From positions 1-6,717 of the forward strand of contig CAZBGR010000034.1 in the NCBI GenBank assembly GCA_964491535.1: a stretch of DNA of 6,717 bases, written 5' to 3'. Both the position numbers and the translations under genes were made by a program. The notes under the pieces are model-generated. The model searched no databases and was not told the origin of the DNA. It worked only from the letters and a program-made list of their open reading frames with translations. Source of the stretch: CAZBGR01 sp964491535 (GTDB lineage: Bacteria; Bacillota_I; Bacilli_A; RF39; UBA660). Shown piece by piece: positions 6,624-6,717 of the stretch. Position 1 is the stretch's first letter. Every line of letters begins with the position of its first letter.

Positions 6624-6717
6624 CATATGCCTCAACTTTCTTTTTTAAATAATCTAATAAACTAACTACTCGATCATATTCCATTCGTTTTGGACCAATA
6701 ATAGCAATTGTTCCTTC
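6610..6717 (-). CDS. hrcA: Heat-inducible transcription repressor HrcA, C-terminal 35 residues (partial)
   Basis: Only the 3' end is present; the gene runs off the right edge of the window. In frame from 6717 the translation begins EGTIAIIGPKRMEYDRVV and ends KVEAYDEKD before a TGA stop. The GTIAIIGPKRMEY block followed by a VVSLLDYL helix is the conserved C-terminal signature of HrcA. HrcA is the dimeric repressor that binds CIRCE operators and keeps class I heat-shock genes off until GroEL-dependent activity falls. Its place directly ahead of grpE and dnaK, overlapping grpE by 14 bp, matches the classic Gram-positive operon and implies autoregulation from a CIRCE upstream of hrcA, which is not in view. 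It is the only gene here ending in TGA. Confidence 0.93.
   Translation of the reverse strand, partial: EGTIAIIGPKRMEYDRVVSLLDYLKKKVEAYDEKD
6630..6633 (-). promoter_or_regulatory. Ribosome binding site that fixes the grpE start
   Basis: GAGG on the minus strand lies inside the last codons of hrcA. It is 6 nt from the ATG at 6623 and 3 nt from the ATG at 6626, which favours the inner ATG. Its location means that ribosomes finishing hrcA pass straight over it, consistent with coupled translation. Confidence 0.5.

Noticed and set aside
6624..6635. TTG (6635) or ATG (6626) as the grpE start
   Set aside because: The TTG overlaps the GAGG site, and the ATG at 6626 is only 3 nt from it. The ATG at 6623 has 6-nt spacing, although 6626 cannot be fully excluded.

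Overview
The window is AT-rich, and every supported gene lies on the minus strand. Reading right to left, it holds the 3' end of hrcA, then grpE, dnaK, an M3-family oligoendopeptidase F gene (pepF), and dnaJ. A hairpin terminator follows, then a separate gene for a pseudopilin-like surface protein. Low GC, the hrcA-grpE-dnaK-dnaJ order, a Gram-positive-type DnaK of 607 residues and AAGGAG-like ribosome binding sites point to the Bacillota, most likely an uncultured gut Bacilli/RF39- or Erysipelotrichia-like lineage. That placement is inference. The 13 tryptophans in the five complete proteins fit TGG, with no in-frame TGA, so the standard code is more likely than the Mycoplasma code.

Region by region: 6610-6717 is the last 35 codons of the heat-shock repressor HrcA. 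It overlaps grpE, and grpE overlaps dnaK by 8 bp, so these three are probably translationally coupled. A 78-bp gap (4145-4222) after dnaK holds a perfect 16-bp inverted repeat. pepF (2348-4144) follows, and dnaJ starts 24 bp after it. The 161 bp between dnaJ and the pilin gene (1053-1213) hold a hairpin terminator for the chaperone transcript and a plausible promoter for the pilin gene. Positions 1-44 carry two copies of a 10-bp direct repeat that resemble the end of an insertion sequence, just beyond an apparently early stop in the pilin gene.

DnaK, DnaJ and GrpE form the Hsp70 folding cycle: DnaJ delivers clients and stimulates ATP hydrolysis, GrpE exchanges the nucleotide, and HrcA normally represses the operon through CIRCE operators. 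No CIRCE is visible here; it would be expected upstream of hrcA, outside the window. PepF, a cytosolic oligopeptidase, sits between dnaK and dnaJ. This is the main departure from the usual gene order, and it may put peptide turnover under the same transcript as the chaperones.

I do not see a new multi-gene system. The items most worth checking are the pepF insertion, the dnaK-pepF palindrome, and the pilin gene that seems cut short beside an IS-like end.
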